DNA of 48,470 nt from an uncultured Microbulbifer sp. (GCF_947498635.1 NZ_CANMKV010000032.1:1-48470), one strand, 5' to 3'; positions 8,641 through 18,201 are shown, counted from the stretch's first letter. Translations and numbers: made by a program. Notes: a model not told the origin generated them from the letters alone.

Positions 8641-9750
8641 TTAGGGCACTATCCTCACCGCTTGACCGTCCTGCAACTGTGCCGCGCCATTGGATACTAT
8701 CCGCTCTCCCACCGTAAGCCCTTGTAAAACCACAATACGATTACCAATTACCGGGCCAGGAATCACTCTCCGTACTTTTGCCCGTAAGACTTTTTGGTCG
8801 ACTTGCAAAACAAAAACTGCAAAGCCCTCCCCTCCATTGGAGTGCGTCACCAAGCAGGACAAAGGGATAACTATACGATTGCGGATTGCTTTGCCCCGCT
8901 CCAGTAGGAGACTCATAACCATGCCCGTTTTCAGCAGAGCATCAGGGTTGGGGACAGTCACAGTAATAGCGAAAACTCTGGTGCGCTCTTCAGCCTCGGG
9001 CGAAATCTCGGTGACCTGACCGGTAAATACCTTTCCCGGCATAGATTCAGTACGCATAGACAGTACACTGCCCAGCTTGATATAGCTCAACACCACATCG
9101 GGCACGGTGAACACCACCTTAACGCGGGCCGTATCGGCAACCACAAATCCCACAGTGTCTTTATGCACCAGGGTGCCGACTTCAATTTTTCGTTGCAGAA
9201 TTACGCCGGTAAGAGGGGAGCGAAGCACCGTATCATTCAGGTTCTCTTTCGCATGATCCAGGCGCGCTTTGGAGCCAACAACCGCTGCCTGGGATATCTC
9301 ATACTCCTCCCTGGCGGCATCGTAATCCGGTGCGGTGATACTTGCGGTGGCGAACAGGGCCGAGGCCCGCTTGTAATCCAGGTCCGCCTTGCGCCGGGCA
9401 GCCTCGGTCTTGCTCACATTTGCGGCGGCCTCCACCACTTTATCCCGATACTGTTCATCATTGACTATTGCCAGTGGCTCGCCCCGAATCACAATGTCCC
9501 CGCCCTGGAGTATTCGTACCTCATCCAGGGCCTTACGAGTGGGTATTTCATCGATATAGCCCTCTGTGCGAAAGGCCACATTCACTTGGGTATAGGGATT
9601 CACCACAGCTGAATACGGATAGCCCTCCACACCAGATTCGATGCGCGCTATCGCCGCCTGTACTGGCACAGGGTTTCTACCAGGAGGTTCACTTTGGCAA
9701 GCGCTAAGCATGAACGAAAACAACAGCGGGAGCAGTAAGCGGAGCACCAC
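8641..9750 (-). CDS. RND efflux periplasmic adaptor (membrane fusion lipoprotein, HlyD/AcrA family)
   Basis: A 369-residue membrane-fusion protein linking the RND permease to the TolC-like channel. The N-terminal signal MVLRLLLPLLFSFMLSAC ends in a lipobox with the lipidated cysteine at residue 18. There follow a biotinyl-lipoyl half (VAFRTEGYIDEIP), an alpha-helical hairpin (VVEAAANVSKTEAARRKADL through EYEISQAAVVGSKARL), the second lipoyl half (LRSPLTGVILQRKIEVGTLV) and beta-barrel/membrane-proximal domains (VKVVFTVPDVVLSYIKLG, GQVTEISPEAEERTRV). Its start codon overlaps the stop of the upstream channel gene by one base, so translation is coupled. Confidence 0.93.
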   Translation of the reverse strand: MVLRLLLPLLFSFMLSACQSEPPGRNPVPVQAAIARIESGVEGYPYSAVVNPYTQVNVAFRTEGYIDEIPTRKALDEVRILQGGDIVIRGEPLAIVNDEQYRDKVVEAAANVSKTEAARRKADLDYKRASALFATASITAPDYDAAREEYEISQAAVVGSKARLDHAKENLNDTVLRSPLTGVILQRKIEVGTLVHKDTVGFVVADTARVKVVFTVPDVVLSYIKLGSVLSMRTESMPGKVFTGQVTEISPEAEERTRVFAITVTVPNPDALLKTGMVMSLLLERGKAIRNRIVIPLSCLVTHSNGGEGFAVFVLQVDQKVLRAKVRRVIPGPVIGNRIVVLQGLTVGERIVSNGAAQLQDGQAVRIVP

Positions 9751-11072
9751 TACACCTCCCCAACCGCTTTTTCATATTCAGCGAGAGCCCCCCAAACAGA
9801 AAGCACCGCTTTGTTGTAATCGCTATTGGCGCGGTCAAGCTGAGTTTCCGTCTCAAGTACATTCGTAAGAAGTGTCGTCTGCTCCCGATAGCGGTTGATC
9901 ATCACACGCAACTTTTCCCGGTATGCAGCTTGTAGCTCTCTAGCCACCCCCACCGATTCCTGTGCGGTGCGCAACTTGCGCAGGCTGTCTCGCACCTCGA
10001 TTTCAATTTGATTGCGCACCTCGCCCATTTTGACTTCGGCCCCGGCAATCTTACTTGCCCGACTGGACAGCTCGTCGCGCTTGCGCCCCCAGTCAAAAAA
10101 CTCCCAGCGCATGTCCAAAGCAACAAAAATTTCTGCGTCGGGAATAAGGCTTACGTCATACAGTTTGAGGTAGCTGAAGTGAAGATCCACATCGGGTATG
10201 TACTCCGACTTTTTCACGTCGTAGCTGTATTCGGCCTTCTCGATAGCCAATTGCGACTCAATAAAGTCGGCGCGCTGCTCAAAAGCCAGTAAGAGGGATT
10301 CATTGGTGTCATAGACCAACTGATGGGGAACGGGAAGGTGCTCGATGCTAAACGGTGTCTCCACATCACGCCCGAGCAACGCGTTGAGCCGCTCCTTAGC
10401 CGTGATCATCTCGTCAACACGCCGCTGACGCTCCAATCTGCGCTGCGCCAGCCTGGCGCGTACATCCAGTAATTCGTACTCCAGAGCCACCTGTTGATCA
10501 ACGTAATTACCCACCAGGTCACTAAGGGCACTCAAAAACAGGATGGACTCATCGATCGCCTGTAAATCGCCGATAATCCGACCTACCTGGAAGTACTGCA
10601 ATTTCACCAGATAAGCTACGTCTTGCTGGGTCCAGCGCACTTTTTGCACCGCCATCTCAGTGGTGACATAGCCTTCACAAATTTCCAGGGCAATGGTGTA
10701 AAGGCGGGTCAAAGGCTGACGCGCACTGACAGAGACAATCTTTGTCGTCCCCTCCTCTGTGGTGATCTCCACATTGTCTGGCGGTATTGGTCCTATTTCA
10801 GAATCGGGAACAAGGCTACCCTCAGGAAAGGTGTAACTCTGGGTGGTGAGATTATGATTGATGGCGGCATCCAGCTCGAGCCGGGGATAGCGGCGGGTCT
10901 TCAGTGCTTCGACCATATCTCCTGCCTCATCCACTTCCAGTGCCGCGCCCTGCACCCGCAGATTGGTCCTGATTGCCGTTTGTACCGCCTCACTGAGGGG
11001 CAGCACCGGCTCGGGGACAGAGCTCCAGGCAGCACCCATTAATATCCATATTGCGAACCCGCCTTTGAACAA
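9750..11072 (-). CDS. TolC-family outer membrane efflux protein
   Basis: The outer-membrane channel of the tripartite pump, 440 residues. A short hydrophobic leader (FAIWILMGAAWSS) is followed by the repeated alpha-helical barrel layout of the OEP family: LPLSEAVQTAIRTNLRVQGA at the start, a long coiled-coil zone (VALEYELLDVRARLAQRRLE), and in the second repeat LAFEQRADFIESQLAIEKAE plus MRWEFFDWGRKRDELSSRA. The start appears to be TTG at 11072, preceded at close range by AGGGGTGA, a good anti-Shine-Dalgarno match; no in-frame ATG lies nearer than residue 12. It is the first gene of the three-gene efflux operon. Confidence 0.9.
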   Translation of the reverse strand: MFKGGFAIWILMGAAWSSVPEPVLPLSEAVQTAIRTNLRVQGAALEVDEAGDMVEALKTRRYPRLELDAAINHNLTTQSYTFPEGSLVPDSEIGPIPPDNVEITTEEGTTKIVSVSARQPLTRLYTIALEICEGYVTTEMAVQKVRWTQQDVAYLVKLQYFQVGRIIGDLQAIDESILFLSALSDLVGNYVDQQVALEYELLDVRARLAQRRLERQRRVDEMITAKERLNALLGRDVETPFSIEHLPVPHQLVYDTNESLLLAFEQRADFIESQLAIEKAEYSYDVKKSEYIPDVDLHFSYLKLYDVSLIPDAEIFVALDMRWEFFDWGRKRDELSSRASKIAGAEVKMGEVRNQIEIEVRDSLRKLRTAQESVGVARELQAAYREKLRVMINRYREQTTLLTNVLETETQLDRANSDYNKAVLSVWGALAEYEKAVGEV

Positions 11073-11385
11073 CGATCACCCCTAGCTGGCAACAGCACAC
11101 ACCCGCTCAATGTATAAATATTTAAGATCAGATAAGTATATGTGCTTCGCGCCCCTGGCTATGCCGGGGAGCCTATCCCAACGCCAACGGATAATTTCCT
11201 TCCTTTATTTCTATTTCTGATAACCCTTCTAACCCTTGCCCTACCCACCAGTGATCTTAGAGCACCCCTCCCCCAGCAAAACGCGGCAAAGGCGCCAGCG
11301 TGAAGTTTCACCTGCCCATTTCCATTAGCTAGGCTAATAACTGGCGGCGATCAAAACCGTTTGTTGTTGGTTCCTGAGCAGTTCT
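11073..11385. promoter_or_regulatory. divergent intergenic region between efflux and VTT operons
   Basis: A 313-base AT-rich gap between the minus-strand efflux operon and the plus-strand membrane protein operon. Promoters for both should lie here. I see no TetR- or MerR-type regulator gene next to the pump and no long palindrome that would identify an operator. Confidence 0.4.
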
Positions 11386-12093
11386 ATGGCGGTGAAGTTC
11401 CTCCCGGTAATTGTGATTCTAATTTGCTTGATCGCCCTGGCTGGGGCGCTCAGTCTGCTGCTCTATTTCGATCTGGATGAACGGTTGATCGAACTGTTCC
11501 AGTGGCTCAATGATCGGGGCTGGCAGACCAGCCTGCTGTTTGTATTGATTGTGGCGGCGGCAATCGTGCTCTTGCTGCCGGGCGTTATTTTCACCATGGG
11601 GGCCGGGTTCGTCTTCGGAGTGGTTAAAGGCACCCTATTGGTACTGGGGGGAACCGTTCTCGGCGCTACCCTAGCCTTCTTGATCGCCCGCTATTTACTC
11701 GGAGAAAGGCCATCGCGCTGGATTATGTCTCATATCAAACCCGCTACCGTGGGTGAAGTGATCCGGCGCGAGGGCTGGCAGATGATCATGCTCACCCGCC
11801 TGGTACCGCTGTTTCCCTTCAAACTCTCCAATTATTTCTTTGGCTTGACACCGGTGCGCCTGCGCGACTTTGTTCTGGGAAATGCGCTGGGGGTAATTCC
11901 CATTACGCTGAACAATGTGTACGTGGGCTCTATCGCCGCAGACCTGACCTCCCTGGGCGAAGTGGAAGAGCGCACTACCGTACAGTGGGCTCTGTACATC
12001 ATGGGTTTCGTACTCGCGGTACTTGCCCTCATCGGCCTAACACGTATGGCGCGACGCGCTCTTAAGAAAATCGTGAAAGAAGAGGACCTCTGA
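11386..12093 (+). CDS. TVP38/TMEM64-family (VTT domain) inner membrane protein
   Basis: A 235-residue polytopic membrane protein. TM1 is at about 5-27 (VIVILICLIALAGALSLLLY). Then comes the VTT/SNARE-associated domain: LLFVLIVAAAIVLLLPGVIF, the glycine-rich re-entrant segment MGAGFVFGVVKGTLLVLGGT, ARYLLGERPSRWI, the family signature MLTRLVPLFPFKLSNYFFGL, and a final TM (LYIMGFVLAVLALIGL). DedA/VTT proteins are implicated in moving lipids or lipid-linked intermediates between leaflets. The stop overlaps the next start (TGATG), so it is translationally coupled to the glycosidase gene, which suggests a shared lipid/glycan pathway. Confidence 0.85.
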   Translation: MAVKFLPVIVILICLIALAGALSLLLYFDLDERLIELFQWLNDRGWQTSLLFVLIVAAAIVLLLPGVIFTMGAGFVFGVVKGTLLVLGGTVLGATLAFLIARYLLGERPSRWIMSHIKPATVGEVIRREGWQMIMLTRLVPLFPFKLSNYFFGLTPVRLRDFVLGNALGVIPITLNNVYVGSIAADLTSLGEVEERTTVQWALYIMGFVLAVLALIGLTRMARRALKKIVKEEDL

Positions 12094-14336
12094 TGCCCTG
12101 GATGAAATGGCTACCGTGGCGCTTCTTCGTACGCCGATTCGCCACGGCCCACGGTTTCCTCGACCCCTTGACACTCATGGCGCGCCTGCAACGCTTTGCC
12201 GAGCCCTCCGAGGTCAGTGAACCCATCGAGCTTCTGCGCGCCGGAGCGGTGTTTCACGCCCGCGCGCTGATCAACAGCAAGGTAATCCAGCACAACCTGG
12301 ACTGGGTCTGGCCCTACTGGATTCAACGCCAGTTTGATCCACTCGATAAGTCGTTTATCCCCCGTGCTTTCTCCATTACCCATTGCAACCTCAGCCATCG
12401 TAACTGGACCGCCGTAGGTCTGCCGGACTGCGAGGCTCTGCCGGTGATTGATCCCCGCGGGATGGTCACGCCTCACTACGATGGCTGGTCTATCGATGCC
12501 TGGGTGATCGGTAATGCCGGCGAGGAGCTGACTCCCGCCTCCCTCGCCTACTGCGAGCAGCACCAGGAACTGGGCAACAACCTGGCCGTAGTCACAGAGT
12601 CGGCCCACAGGGGACTGAAACTGCGCAACCAAGTGCAGGTAGAGGCATCGCGGGGCACGCCCCACTGCCATATCCACCTCACCGCCAGCTGTAGGGACAG
12701 TGGCTGGCTGCTGGTGGTACTGCGCCCCTGTAATCCCGAGGGGGTCAGCTTTGTGCATAAAGTGCGCTTGGGTGACGATGGGAAATCCTGGCTGATCGAG
12801 GATCAACCGGCGGTGACATTTAGCCAACCCATTGATAAGCACCTGGCATCGGATTATCGCGGTGGGGATATCTATCTACATCTGAAAGACGAAACCGGCA
12901 GCATGCAAGGCGAATGCGATGTGGGTATGGCCACGGCGGCCGCCATGTTTCGACTGGAGCGACACAAACCCCTGAAGTTGGATGTTTCTATCCCCTTGAG
13001 TTCCGAGACCGACAAAGACACCGTGGTCAAAAGTTGGAAAGAGAGCCTGTCTGGGCACTGTGCGCTCAAGGTGCCGGACCGGGATTTTCAATTCCTCTAC
13101 GACTCGGCCATTCACACCCTGATACTCCACTCGCCCAAAGATGTGTACCCCGGCCCCTATACCTATAAGCGATTTTGGTTCCGCGATGCCGCATTTATGA
13201 TCCAGTCGCTTCTCTACGCCGGGCTGATAGACCGGGCGGAGCGGGCCCTGGACCAGTTCCCCCATCGACAGAAGCGCGACGGTTTCTTTCACTCCCAGGA
13301 CGGTGAGTGGGACTCCAACGGCGAGGCCCTGTGGATCTTCAACCTGTTCTGTCAGCTGGCCAACAAACCCCTCAAACAGCTCTGGTGCGAGCCAATACTG
13401 AAGGGTGCCCGCTGGATCATCAACAAACGTCTGCCCGAAGACGGCAGCCGCTGTGCAGGCCTGCTACCGGCGGGCTTCAGTGCCGAACATTTAGGCCCCA
13501 ACGACTGCTATTACTGGGATGATTTTTGGGGGGTGGCCGGGTTGCACGCCGCGGCCGACATCTGTATCAGGGAAGGTATCGACGATAACGCGCACCGATT
13601 CAACACCGCCGCCAATGATTTCCAGCGCACCATCGACGAGAGCCTCAGTACAGCCCAGACAAAGACCGGCCGCGCGGCCATGCCGGCCTCACCCAACCGG
13701 CGCCTGGATGCAGGGGCCATTGGATCCGTAGTCGCTGGCTACCCACTGCAACTCTACCCGCCGGATGACCCCCGCCTCACCGACCTCGCCGACTACCTGA
13801 TCGACAACTGTTTTGTCGGCGGCGGATTTTTTCAAGACATGATTCACTCCGGCATCAACGCCTATCTCACCCTGCACATCGCCCAGGTGCTGCTGCGCGC
13901 CGGCGATAGACGCTGCCTGGAATTGATGCGTAATGTTGCCAAGCTAGCCTCCCCCACGGGACAGTGGCCCGAGGCTATCCACCCCCACTCCCTGGGCGGT
14001 TGCATGGGTGATGGACAACATGCCTGGGCAGCTGCGGAGTGGATTGCGATGCAGCGCAACTGCTTTGTGCGGGAGGAACAGGACGCACTGGTTCTTGTCT
14101 CAGGATTACCGCCAGAGTGGCTTAAAGATTCATCCGCCAAGGAGCCAATTCGTTTTGGCCCGGCGCCAACCCGCTTTGGGGTGATTTCACTGGAAATTAC
14201 ACCCGGAACCCACCCCAAAGTATCCTGGACGGCAGACTGGTATGGAAAGCCACCGGCCATTGCGATTAACCCCATCGGCTTTCCACCCACCCTGGTTGGC
14301 GAGGGGCTACAGTCTGTGGAGTTAAGATCTCAGTGA
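12093..14336 (+). CDS. glycogen debranching-type (alpha/alpha)6-barrel glycosidase
   Basis: A 747-residue cytoplasmic protein. The first ~300 residues look like a beta-rich N-terminal domain. From about 330 onwards the protein has the six-hairpin barrel of amylo-alpha-1,6-glucosidase/GH15-like enzymes: YKRFWFRDAAFMIQSLLYAG, then the acidic active-site-type segment FFHSQDGEWDSNGEALW, later YYWDDFWGVAGLHAA and an ending segment QWPEAIHPHSLGGCMGDGQH. The clustered Asp/Glu residues (RDAAF, DGEWDSNGE, WPEA) are typical general acid/base positions, but exact substrate and linkage cannot be read from sequence. It overlaps the next gene by four bases (GTGA), continuing the coupled operon. Confidence 0.75.
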   Translation: MPWMKWLPWRFFVRRFATAHGFLDPLTLMARLQRFAEPSEVSEPIELLRAGAVFHARALINSKVIQHNLDWVWPYWIQRQFDPLDKSFIPRAFSITHCNLSHRNWTAVGLPDCEALPVIDPRGMVTPHYDGWSIDAWVIGNAGEELTPASLAYCEQHQELGNNLAVVTESAHRGLKLRNQVQVEASRGTPHCHIHLTASCRDSGWLLVVLRPCNPEGVSFVHKVRLGDDGKSWLIEDQPAVTFSQPIDKHLASDYRGGDIYLHLKDETGSMQGECDVGMATAAAMFRLERHKPLKLDVSIPLSSETDKDTVVKSWKESLSGHCALKVPDRDFQFLYDSAIHTLILHSPKDVYPGPYTYKRFWFRDAAFMIQSLLYAGLIDRAERALDQFPHRQKRDGFFHSQDGEWDSNGEALWIFNLFCQLANKPLKQLWCEPILKGARWIINKRLPEDGSRCAGLLPAGFSAEHLGPNDCYYWDDFWGVAGLHAAADICIREGIDDNAHRFNTAANDFQRTIDESLSTAQTKTGRAAMPASPNRRLDAGAIGSVVAGYPLQLYPPDDPRLTDLADYLIDNCFVGGGFFQDMIHSGINAYLTLHIAQVLLRAGDRRCLELMRNVAKLASPTGQWPEAIHPHSLGGCMGDGQHAWAAAEWIAMQRNCFVREEQDALVLVSGLPPEWLKDSSAKEPIRFGPAPTRFGVISLEITPGTHPKVSWTADWYGKPPAIAINPIGFPPTLVGEGLQSVELRSQ

Positions 14337-15607
14337 ATATTGTCATGCTGACCAACACCTATCTGCCCCACGTCGGCGGCGTGGCGCACTCGGTCGCTGC
14401 ATTCAGTGAGGAATACCGCAAGCGCGGTCACAAAGTGTTGATCGTCGCCCCGGAGTTTCCGGAAAAAATTGCTGGCGAAAGCCATGTTGTACGCATCCAC
14501 GCCATCCAGAACTTTAATGGCAGCGACTTCTCCGTGGCCTTGCCTTTCTCCCCAGATTTGAGCGATCGCCTGGACCAGTTCAAGCCGGATATCGTCCATG
14601 CCCACCACCCCTTTCTTCTCGGCATGACCGCTTTGCGGGTGGCGCGACAGCGGGAACTGCCCCTGGTATTTACCCACCACACACTCTATGAACACTACAC
14701 CCACTATGTACCCGCCGACTCACAAGTACTGAAACGCTTTGTGGTTGAGCTCGCCACCCGTTATGCCAACTTAGCCAACCTGGTATTGGCGCCCAGTCTC
14801 AGTATTGTCAAACTGCTGCGTGAGCGAGGGGTTAAGACCCCCATCGCCGAAGTACCTACCGGTGTTCAGCTGGAAGATTACAGCAATGGTGACGGTAACA
14901 GGGTGCGCCGCCGCCTGGGTATCCCCCGATCGGCCTTTGTAGTGGGCCACCTCGGGCGTTTCGGGCAGGAGAAAAATCTGCGTTTTCTCTGCAATGCGGT
15001 CGCCCGATTTATGCGGGATAACGAAAACACCCATTTCCTCTTTGCCGGTAGCGGCCCACTCGAAGATGAGCTACAGGCCATCTTTGCCAGTCGCGGCTTG
15101 TCCCAGCGGCTGCATATGCCCGGGGCGGTGCTCGGCGAAGCCCGCCGAGATATGTACAGTGCCATGGATACGTTTGTCTTCGCCTCCACCAGCGAAACCC
15201 AGGGACTGGTACTCTCCGAAGCCATGGCTGGCGGCGTGCCGGTTATTGCCCTGGATGCCAACGGTTCGCGAGAAATGGTGCGCGACGGTAAAAATGGCCG
15301 GCTAGTGGGAACGGTAAACCTGGATGACTTTATTGAGGCTATCCGCTGGCTCTACCAGCTGCCCACGGAGCGGCGCCGAGCCCTCAACCGCGAGGCCCTT
15401 AGCACAGCACAGGATTTTTCCTTGTACAGCTGTGCCCAACGGGCGCTCGACCTCTATCAACCTCTGCTGAAATATGGCTGGGCGATGGATGACTCGCTCT
15501 TCGCCCAGTGGTTGCGTATGCGCAACCTGGTCGGCGCCCAGTGGGAAATTCTCGAAGGGCTGACAGGGGCTGCCGGCGCGGCATTCAGCCAAGCGTCGGA
15601 GCAGTAA
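14333..15607 (+). CDS. glycosyltransferase family 4 (GT-B)
   Basis: A 424-residue retaining GT-B glycosyltransferase. The N-terminal acceptor domain begins MNIVMLTNTYLPHVGGVAHS with the GG loop of GT4 enzymes and contains DIVHAHHPFLLGM and FTHHTLYEHYTHYVP. The C-terminal nucleotide-sugar domain has VVGHLGRFGQEKNLRFL, FLFAGSGPLEDEL and the EX7E-type segment around FVFASTSETQGLVLSEAMAG. It resembles enzymes that glycosylate lipids such as diacylglycerol or phosphatidylinositol; that is inference. The start is GTG overlapping the glycosidase stop. The neighbouring VTT protein and phosphodiesterase fit a membrane glycolipid substrate. Confidence 0.85.
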   Translation: MNIVMLTNTYLPHVGGVAHSVAAFSEEYRKRGHKVLIVAPEFPEKIAGESHVVRIHAIQNFNGSDFSVALPFSPDLSDRLDQFKPDIVHAHHPFLLGMTALRVARQRELPLVFTHHTLYEHYTHYVPADSQVLKRFVVELATRYANLANLVLAPSLSIVKLLRERGVKTPIAEVPTGVQLEDYSNGDGNRVRRRLGIPRSAFVVGHLGRFGQEKNLRFLCNAVARFMRDNENTHFLFAGSGPLEDELQAIFASRGLSQRLHMPGAVLGEARRDMYSAMDTFVFASTSETQGLVLSEAMAGGVPVIALDANGSREMVRDGKNGRLVGTVNLDDFIEAIRWLYQLPTERRRALNREALSTAQDFSLYSCAQRALDLYQPLLKYGWAMDDSLFAQWLRMRNLVGAQWEILEGLTGAAGAAFSQASEQ

Positions 15608-15616
15608 GAACAAACT

Positions 15617-18055
15617 ATGTTAAGCCGAGTCGGACTCTCCATCAGGCGCTGGCGCCGCCGTTTCAGCCGCAGCGAGTGGATCGCCAACCTGCTGGGGCTC
15701 TCCAGCAGTGGCCGACAACCTCACGCTCCAGGGCTGATCCTGCTTCAGATCGACGGCCTGGCCTACCCGGAATTATTAAAGGCTTTGGCCAACGGCAGGA
15801 TGCCATTTTTAAAACGCCTGATTCGCAAGGAACACTACCGCCTGGAACATATGTTTTCAGGGGTCCCCTCTACCACCCCCGCCGTACAGGCAGAGCTTTT
15901 CTATGGGGTGCGCCAGGCGGTACCGGCCTTTGGCTTCCTGGTGCATGAAACCCAGAAGCTCGGCCGTATGTACGACCCGGAAGTGGCCGCATTGGTGGAA
16001 AACCGAGCCATCTTCCACCAGCGCGACCCCCTGCTACGCGGTGGCAGCTGTTACCTGAGCCTGTTTCGCGCCGGTACCAAGACCGGTGAAGCCCACTTTT
16101 GCCCCGCCGATCAAGGCTGGGGCCCCGCCCTGCGCAGCGCCGGCCCTTTGACCATCTGCATTCTGCTCCTCACCAATTTATGGAGCCTGATCCGCACAGG
16201 CGCACTGATTGTGGTTGAGCTACTGCTGTCACTCGTCGACTGCGTGCGAGGGGTAATGCAAGGGCAAGACTTTCTGAAGGAATTGATGTTCATACCCACG
16301 CGGGTCGGCGTCACTATCCTCTCACGGGAGTTTTGTACCATGGGCGCCAAGGTGGATATCAGCCGAGGCCTGCCTATCATCTACGTCAACCTGCTCGGCT
16401 ATGACGAGCAATCCCACCGCCGAGGTCCGCGCTCCGCGTTCGCCCATTGGGTCTTAAAAGGCATCGACGATGCGGTAGCGCGTATCTGGCGCGCCGCGCA
16501 CGCTTCAGACCGACGCCACTACGACGTTTGGATTTTTTCCGACCACGGCCAGGAACAAACCAAGCCCTACGAAGAAATCTATGGGCGCAGCCTCGGCGAT
16601 GCCCTGTCTGAAACGCTTTCCGAACTTCCCCAACCACCGGAGATAGAGCCCGGCCAGAGCCGTCGCGGAGTTCAGCTAGAGCGGGCTCGCCTGTTTGGCA
16701 GCGAGTGGATGGATAAAAAAGAAGTAGAGCAACCCACTGAGGGCAACAGCACCAAAACACCACTGGCACTTACCGCCCTCGGCCCCCTCGCCATGCTCTA
16801 CAACTTGGAGCTGGGCGGTGTCGAGCGCGCGGAAGTCGCGCGCAAAATCGTCGAGCAGGCCCATGTGCCCCTTGTGCTCTATCGGGTAGATCCCACCGCC
16901 GCCAGTTCCGCAGTTCACGGCTGGTGGAAACACGGCCCCGTGCGCCTTCCGGAGGACGGCCGCAAGCTGATGGGAGACGAACACCCCTACCCAGAGCAGA
17001 CCATCGCCGACATGATCAGCTTGTGCAGTCACCCCGATGCCGGTGATTTTATGATGTACGGCTGGTGTGCCACCGAGGAGCAACCGCTGACCTTTGCCAT
17101 GGAAAATGGCAGTCACGGTGCCGCCGGCCCCAGGGAAACCCACGCTTTTGCACTGATGCCGGAGGATATACAACCGCCGGACCCGCAAATAGGCTACTGG
17201 CGTCCGCAGGACCTTCGTAACGCGGCCAGGTCCTACCTGCGCGGTGCGCGCCCCATGAAACTGGATGAGCATCGAGCACCGCAGAAAACACTGCGAGTCA
17301 TGACCTATAACGTGCACAGCTGTCAGGGTATCGACGGCACGCTATCCCCCCAGCGTATCGCCAGGGTAATCGCCCGTTATCGCCCCGATGTGGTCGCCCT
17401 GCAGGAACTGGATGTGAAACGAAAACGCAGCGGGGGGCTCGACCAAGCCGAGCGGCTGGCGCGGCTTCTCTCTATGGATGTGCACTTCCAGCCCGCAATT
17501 CACCTGAATGAAGAGCGTTATGGCGACGCCATTCTCACCCACTTACCTGCCAAGTTGATCAAGAAAGGCATTTTACCCGGCCCTCCTAAAGGAAAAGGGC
17601 GCCTATTCAACCCGGCTGCCGATGAATCCCGCGGTGCTATCTGGGTGGAAATTGAACACAATGGCTGTAAGATTCAGGTCATCAATACGCACCTGGGACT
17701 CTCCCGCGCGGAGCGCCTGCGCCAAGTAGATGCACTGCTCGGACCGGAATGGTTGAGTAACCCGCGTTGCAAAGGTGAGCGAATTTTACTGGGTGACTTT
17801 AACGCGCTACCCACCTCGGCCGAATGCAAACGTCTCTGTGGTTACCTGCGCGACGCCCAGGAGCAAGCCCCCAGGCACACTCCCAAAGGCACTTTTCTCA
17901 AAGTGCGGATCGATCACATTTTTCTCAGCGCCGGCATCGCGGTAAAAAAAGTGCGGGTACCACGCACTGTACTTACACGCCGAGCCTCGGATCACCTGCC
18001 GCTCATTGTCGATATAGAAGTGCCTTTTCGATCGGGATCGTCTCAACCCCCTTGA
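15617..18055 (+). CDS. membrane-anchored alkaline-phosphatase-like phosphodiesterase fused to EEP phosphatase
   Basis: An 812-residue two-enzyme fusion. Residues ~35-500 have the alkaline-phosphatase/nucleotide-pyrophosphatase superfamily layout: LILLQIDGLAYPELLKAL (metal Asp), FSGVPSTTPAVQAELFYG (nucleophile Thr region), YVNLLGYDEQSHRRGP (metal Asp/His), IFSDHGQEQTKPY (metal Asp-His) and MENGSHGAAGPRETHAF. Within it, ~174-214 is strongly hydrophobic (LTICILLLTNLWSLIRTGAL then IVVELLLSLVDCV), probably one or two membrane segments. From ~560 to the end is a complete endonuclease/exonuclease/phosphatase domain: VMTYNVHSCQGID, VVALQELD, INTHLGLS, LLGDFNALP, RIDHIF and ASDHLPLIVDIE. Last gene of the VTT-glycosidase-GT4 operon; two hydrolases for phosphodiesters in one chain suggest turnover of a phospho(glyco)lipid. 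Confidence 0.82.
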   Translation: MLSRVGLSIRRWRRRFSRSEWIANLLGLSSSGRQPHAPGLILLQIDGLAYPELLKALANGRMPFLKRLIRKEHYRLEHMFSGVPSTTPAVQAELFYGVRQAVPAFGFLVHETQKLGRMYDPEVAALVENRAIFHQRDPLLRGGSCYLSLFRAGTKTGEAHFCPADQGWGPALRSAGPLTICILLLTNLWSLIRTGALIVVELLLSLVDCVRGVMQGQDFLKELMFIPTRVGVTILSREFCTMGAKVDISRGLPIIYVNLLGYDEQSHRRGPRSAFAHWVLKGIDDAVARIWRAAHASDRRHYDVWIFSDHGQEQTKPYEEIYGRSLGDALSETLSELPQPPEIEPGQSRRGVQLERARLFGSEWMDKKEVEQPTEGNSTKTPLALTALGPLAMLYNLELGGVERAEVARKIVEQAHVPLVLYRVDPTAASSAVHGWWKHGPVRLPEDGRKLMGDEHPYPEQTIADMISLCSHPDAGDFMMYGWCATEEQPLTFAMENGSHGAAGPRETHAFALMPEDIQPPDPQIGYWRPQDLRNAARSYLRGARPMKLDEHRAPQKTLRVMTYNVHSCQGIDGTLSPQRIARVIARYRPDVVALQELDVKRKRSGGLDQAERLARLLSMDVHFQPAIHLNEERYGDAILTHLPAKLIKKGILPGPPKGKGRLFNPAADESRGAIWVEIEHNGCKIQVINTHLGLSRAERLRQVDALLGPEWLSNPRCKGERILLGDFNALPTSAECKRLCGYLRDAQEQAPRHTPKGTFLKVRIDHIFLSAGIAVKKVRVPRTVLTRRASDHLPLIVDIEVPFRSGSSQPP

Positions 18056-18172
18056 AAAACCTGGCCTGATCCCTATTAATAGCAGGAGAAGATTCGACTA
18101 AAACCCTGTAAAAACTACGGTTTTTCGAATTCCACTCAATTTATAGCCCGCGTATAAAAGGGATTTCCCGAC

Positions 18173-18201
18173 TTGATGGTCCCCACCGCGAGCTATATGA
18201 T
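18173..18201 (+). promoter_or_regulatory. sigma-70 promoter for yccA
   Basis: TTGATG at 18173-18178 and TATGAT at 18196-18201, separated by exactly 17 bases: a near-consensus vegetative promoter. It lies 32 bases before the yccA start codon, which has its own AGGAG. Confidence 0.7.

Noticed and set aside
12111..12842. 243-codon minus-strand open frame
   Set aside because: It is antisense to the glycosidase gene, in GC-rich DNA where long shadow frames are common; it has no family features.
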